Positions 61,145 to 64,000 of a stretch of DNA of 64,000 bases are shown here, one piece after another (position 1 is the stretch's first letter; every line of letters starts with the position of its first letter). The translations under genes were made by a program, and so were the position numbers. Origin of the DNA: Firmicutes bacterium UBA4795 (GTDB taxonomy: Bacteria; Bacillota; Desulfotomaculia; Desulfotomaculales; Nap2-2B); assembly GCA_002402825.1 (NCBI GenBank), contig DHGP01000028.1:1-64000 (forward strand). Reading direction: 5' to 3'. The notes beneath the pieces are model-generated. The model had not been told where the DNA came from. It ran no database searches and saw only the letters and a list, made by a program, of their open reading frames with translations.

Positions 61145-61260
61145 TATTTTTTCTCTAACCCCCGTCTCCCTGATCCCATCGTTTTGAGGTTACGTTTATT
61201 GTTACCTAATAATAGCTTTTAAATAATAGGTAAGATTATTAACTACTAAATAATATAATA

Positions 61261-62040
61261 TTACGTTATTCTAACATGTTCCTTTTTGCAAGCTTTAACT
61301 AAAGCGTGAAATAAAACGTGATGTTCCTTTAAGTTTTCCGGATGCCACTGCACCCCAAGGGCAAAAGGATGGCTGGTACTTTCAATCCCTTCAATAATTC
61401 CGTCAATTGCTAAAGCCGAGGTAATAAAACCAGGGGCCAGTTGACGTACGGCCTGGTGGTGGAAACTGTTTACTCTTAATAAGGCGGCACCGAAAATCTG
61501 GGCTAAAATTGTACCACTAACTATTTTTACCTTATGGGTAGGATGCCAGCAGGGAGCTTTTTGGTAATGTTCAAGGCAACCATCTTCAGGCAGGCTTTGA
61601 CCAGGCTGGAAGCCTGGCCTACTAACCTGTCTCCCTTTTACCTGGGTAACTATGTCCTGATAAATACTACCTCCAAAGGCAATATTTAATATTTGTATCC
61701 CCCGGCAGATTCCTAAAATTGGTATTTCGGATGCCAGGGCCAGGCGGGTAAAGGTTAATTCGAAAATATCCCGGGTAGGATCAATTTCACCTAAACCAGG
61801 TAATGGTTCTTCCCCAAAATGAACCGGGTCTACGTCTCCGCCCCCGGAAAGGATTAACCCTTGAATTAAATAAAGTAACCCGGCCATTTCTTCTTGACTG
61901 GTACAACCAGGCAAAATTATGGGAAGCCCACCGGCTGCCTCAACTGCTTGTACGTATGCCCGGTTTAAATGAAAACGCGCCTCATTTTCTTTTTGTCCAC
62001 AAGTAATTCCAATTACCACTTGTCCTTTATTAGTCTTCAT
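61261..62040 (-). CDS. Class I glutamine amidotransferase, PuuD-like (gamma-glutamyl hydrolase)
   Basis: About 259 residues from ATG 62040. ILGICRGIQILNIAFGG holds the nucleophile Cys and LGVQWHPEN the His/Glu pair of peptidase C26. It hydrolyses gamma-glutamyl amides such as gamma-glutamyl-GABA in characterised relatives. It overlaps the end of ilvH by about 10 bases; the open frame continues upstream inside ilvH. No strong ribosome site, so translation may be coupled. Confidence 0.85.
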   Translation of the reverse strand: MKTNKGQVVIGITCGQKENEARFHLNRAYVQAVEAAGGLPIILPGCTSQEEMAGLLYLIQGLILSGGGDVDPVHFGEEPLPGLGEIDPTRDIFELTFTRLALASEIPILGICRGIQILNIAFGGSIYQDIVTQVKGRQVSRPGFQPGQSLPEDGCLEHYQKAPCWHPTHKVKIVSGTILAQIFGAALLRVNSFHHQAVRQLAPGFITSALAIDGIIEGIESTSHPFALGVQWHPENLKEHHVLFHALVKACKKEHVRIT

Positions 62041-62536
62041 ATTCAACATATTTTGTGGCCCCAGGACCCCGGCTGAGAGCAATTTTACCCGTCCTAACCA
62101 TTTCCACAATCTCGTGTTCTTCCAACACTGCACAAAGGGCATTTATTTTTTCCTCGTCACCGGTAAGTTCAATAGTCACTGTTTCCCGGTTAACATCTAC
62201 AATATTGGCGCGGAATATTTCTACAATATCAACTATATTTGACCGGCGCGTTTGGTCAGCTTTTACCTTAATTAAAGCCAGTTCCCGCTCAATTGATTCA
62301 CTGCTTTTGAGTTCCTGAATTTTTATTACGTCAATTAACTTAGAAAGTTGTTTCATTACTTGATCCGAAGCCTGTTCATCACCTTCCACCACAACGGTAA
62401 TGCGGGTAACGTCAGGTTCTTCGGTAGGACCGGCCGCAATACTTTCTATATTAAAAATCCTTCGACTCAAAAGACCGGCAATCCGGGCCAATACCCCCGG
62501 TTTGTTCAAAGTAAGAACCGCTATCGTCCGCTTCAA
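62030..62536 (-). CDS. ilvH: Acetolactate synthase small (regulatory) subunit
   Basis: 168 residues. The N-terminal ACT domain starts KRTIAVLTLNKPGVLARIAG and NIESIAAGPTEE follows; the C-terminal domain is complete. It binds valine and regulates the catalytic subunit of branched-chain amino acid synthesis. The start is TTG with GGGGG upstream. The large subunit ilvB is not adjacent: the next gene is divergent. No T-box leader is visible. Confidence 0.93.
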   Translation of the reverse strand: MKRTIAVLTLNKPGVLARIAGLLSRRIFNIESIAAGPTEEPDVTRITVVVEGDEQASDQVMKQLSKLIDVIKIQELKSSESIERELALIKVKADQTRRSNIVDIVEIFRANIVDVNRETVTIELTGDEEKINALCAVLEEHEIVEMVRTGKIALSRGPGATKYVEYED

Positions 62537-62829
62537 CTTTTAAACCCCCGGGCTAAATTATAAAAGTAGCCTAACTTTTCTTATTTAGTTTGTATATGTT
62601 AGTTTACCTACCATTTTATATAATCATTATAACAAACTTTATTAAAAGTAAAAATTTAATCGCCGAATAGTTACATTTGTCCTTTTATTTTTCCTGCATT
62701 TTTAGTATATTACTTCGTAATGGTTATCGTGTAAAGTATTTTTTCCCTTTTTCGTAAATAAAAATAGCAATCTTTTTGCTTAAAAGTTATATTCTGACGA
62801 CTGATGGCTTTATTTAGGAGGTTTACCTA

Positions 62830-64000
62830 ATGGAAATCAGTAAAAAAGTCAAAAGGCAACTAACCGGTGCCTCTTGGATTCGAAGTATGTTTGAAGAAGG
62901 CGAGCGTCTGCGGGCTATATATGGCCCTACCCAAGTTTATGACTTTACCTTGGGCAACCCTATTCACGAACCGCCAGTAGCTTTTCAAGAAGAACTAAAA
63001 AGGCTGGCCTTAAATCCTCTACCGGGTATGCATCGTTACATGAGTAACGCTGGTTATCAAAAAACACGCCAAGCTGTAGCCGAAATGCTGGCTGAAAAAA
63101 CAAACCTTCCTTTTCAAGCCAAACACATAGTAATGACTTGCGGGGCTGGGGGGGCCTTAAATGTAGTTTTAAAAACCCTTCTTGATGCTGGAGATGAGGT
63201 AATTGTTCTGGTTCCTTACTTTATGGAGTATAAATTTTACATTGATAACCACGGCGGGATAGTCAAAGAAATAAGAACTGCTCCTGACTTTCAGCCAAAC
63301 CTTACTGCCATAAAAGAAGCCCTTACCCTAAAAACTAAAGCCGTTATCATTAACTCTCCTAATAATCCTACTGGCGTAGTGTACGACCCAGCTAAACTTA
63401 TAGAAATAAGCTTACTTTTACAAGCCAAGGAAAAAGAAACAGGAAAACCTATTTACCTTATTTCTGACGAACCTTACGCCAAAATTATTTACGAAAAAAG
63501 GCCTCTTCCTAGTATCTTTAATGTTTTCCGCCGCAGTATAGTGGTTACTTCTTACAGTAAGGACTTAGCTTTACCTGGGGAAAGAATTGGCTATATTGCG
63601 GTTCACCCGGAAATACCGGCCCAAGACATTTTAATTGAAGGGTTAGTTTTTTGCAACCGTACTCTGGGTTTTGTTAACGCCCCGGCTCTAATGCAACACC
63701 TGGTTACTTCTCTTCAGTTGGTAAAAGTTGATGTTTCCCTGTACCAGGAAAAAAGGGACTTACTTTACGACAATTTAACCCGGTTAGGTTTTAAAATGGT
63801 TAAGCCTCAAGGCGCTTTTTATTTATTTCCCCAATCCCCTATTCCTGATGACGTAGCCTTTGTTAGGCTGGCCCAAAAATACCGTATTTTAATGGTACCG
63901 GGAAGCGGTTTTGGTTTGCCTGGTTATTTTCGCCTTTCTTATTGCGTTGATAAACAAACAATTATTAATGCTCTACCTGCTTTTAATTCTCTGGCTCAAG
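62830..64000 (+). CDS. Class I/II pyridoxal-phosphate aminotransferase, 3' end beyond the window
   Basis: 390 residues are visible to the right edge and the frame is still open. INSPNNPTG, DEPYAK and TSYSKDLALPGERIGY mark a fold-type I aminotransferase, with Lys in SYSK as PLP anchor. The ATG follows TAGGAGG at good spacing. Family members of this type use alanine, aspartate or aromatic amino acids; the specificity is unclear. The 290 bases between it and ilvH hold divergent promoters at most. Confidence 0.88.
   Translation, partial: MEISKKVKRQLTGASWIRSMFEEGERLRAIYGPTQVYDFTLGNPIHEPPVAFQEELKRLALNPLPGMHRYMSNAGYQKTRQAVAEMLAEKTNLPFQAKHIVMTCGAGGALNVVLKTLLDAGDEVIVLVPYFMEYKFYIDNHGGIVKEIRTAPDFQPNLTAIKEALTLKTKAVIINSPNNPTGVVYDPAKLIEISLLLQAKEKETGKPIYLISDEPYAKIIYEKRPLPSIFNVFRRSIVVTSYSKDLALPGERIGYIAVHPEIPAQDILIEGLVFCNRTLGFVNAPALMQHLVTSLQLVKVDVSLYQEKRDLLYDNLTRLGFKMVKPQGAFYLFPQSPIPDDVAFVRLAQKYRILMVPGSGFGLPGYFRLSYCVDKQTIINALPAFNSLAQ

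Noticed and set aside
58226..61260. TPP riboswitch expected near thiC
   Set aside because: The regions upstream of the receiver-ThiE gene and of thiC were read on the minus strand for the CTGAGA and ACCTGATC-type cores and nothing convincing was seen.
1..64000. CRISPR arrays, integrases, transposase genes or complete prophage
   Set aside because: No regular spacer-repeat pattern and no recombinase-like protein was found in any frame; mobility of the island is inferred only from repeats.

Overview
The window reads as a chromosomal segment of an anaerobic, spore-forming Bacillota of class Clostridia, most like the Peptococcaceae / Desulfotomaculum-Carboxydothermus-type thermophiles or syntrophs; the genus is not determined. 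The basis is the sporulation genes (yabG, pdaA, yabE), the Bacillus-type order of housekeeping genes (tadA-tRNA-ffs-dnaX-ybaB-recR, tmk-holB-ricT-rsmI, abrB, metG-tatD-yabE-ksgA-yabG), ferredoxin-linked 2-oxoacid oxidoreductases (IorAB, PorABCD), a 2-hydroxyacyl-CoA dehydratase set, a class III polyhydroxyalkanoate (PHA) synthase, and the long SRP RNA typical of Bacillota. Most genes from 13 kb to 62 kb lie on the minus strand.

Layout. 1-3.2 kb: the tail of a DUF1003 membrane protein, then an MprF-like flippase and an MprF-like aminoacyl-phosphatidylglycerol synthase as two separate genes. 3.3-5.5 kb: a HEAT-repeat/dynamin-type GTPase whose Shine-Dalgarno sits in a perfect hairpin. 5.5-13.0 kb: a decayed, partly more GC-rich accessory island of arsenic/redox type (zinc-binding DGC protein, thioredoxin-like redox protein, broken arsR, PocR-GAF-HD-GYP regulator ending in a 17-G tract, TauE permease, ACR3 permease with an internal gap, PadR regulator, half permease, truncated permease). 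Two nearly identical 75-bp direct repeats mark its right half. 13.0-17.1 kb: a tight four-gene operon (GT2-PIG-L fusion, GCS2-type ligase, phosphatidylserine-decarboxylase-like protein, DedA) that looks like an uncharacterised lipid or glycoconjugate pathway. 17.3-23.7 kb: a Liv-type binding protein and two permeases without ATPases, divergent from a 2-hydroxyacyl-CoA dehydratase-like trio. 23.8-27.4 kb: a PHA locus with a small PhaE-like protein, a PhaE carrying an internal duplication joined by Asn-Pro-Gly linkers, and PhaC. 27.4-31.2 kb: iorB-iorA and an FrhB-like iron-sulfur protein.

31-42 kb: pdaA, a DUF89 protein, a two-CAP-domain secreted protein, a trypsin-like protease, yabG, ykuK, ksgA, yabE, tatD and metG, then a divergent abrB. 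42.5-53.5 kb: rsmI, ricT, holB, tmk, a YaaO-type decarboxylase, porBADC, recR, ybaB, dnaX. 53.5-54.6 kb: SRP RNA, two tRNA-Ser genes, tadA. 54.6-64 kb: pgeF, rarA, a small ribbon-helix-helix gene, an acyltransferase, thiC, a receiver-ThiD2-ThiE fusion, a class I glutamine amidotransferase, ilvH, and a divergent aminotransferase running off the right edge.

Best candidates for something undescribed are the GT2-PIG-L/GCS2/PSD/DedA operon and the receiver-domain thiamine synthase fusion. Next come the duplicated PhaE with its frameshifted basic tail, the G17 tract in the HD-GYP gene, and the hairpin-occluded start of the HEAT-dynamin gene.
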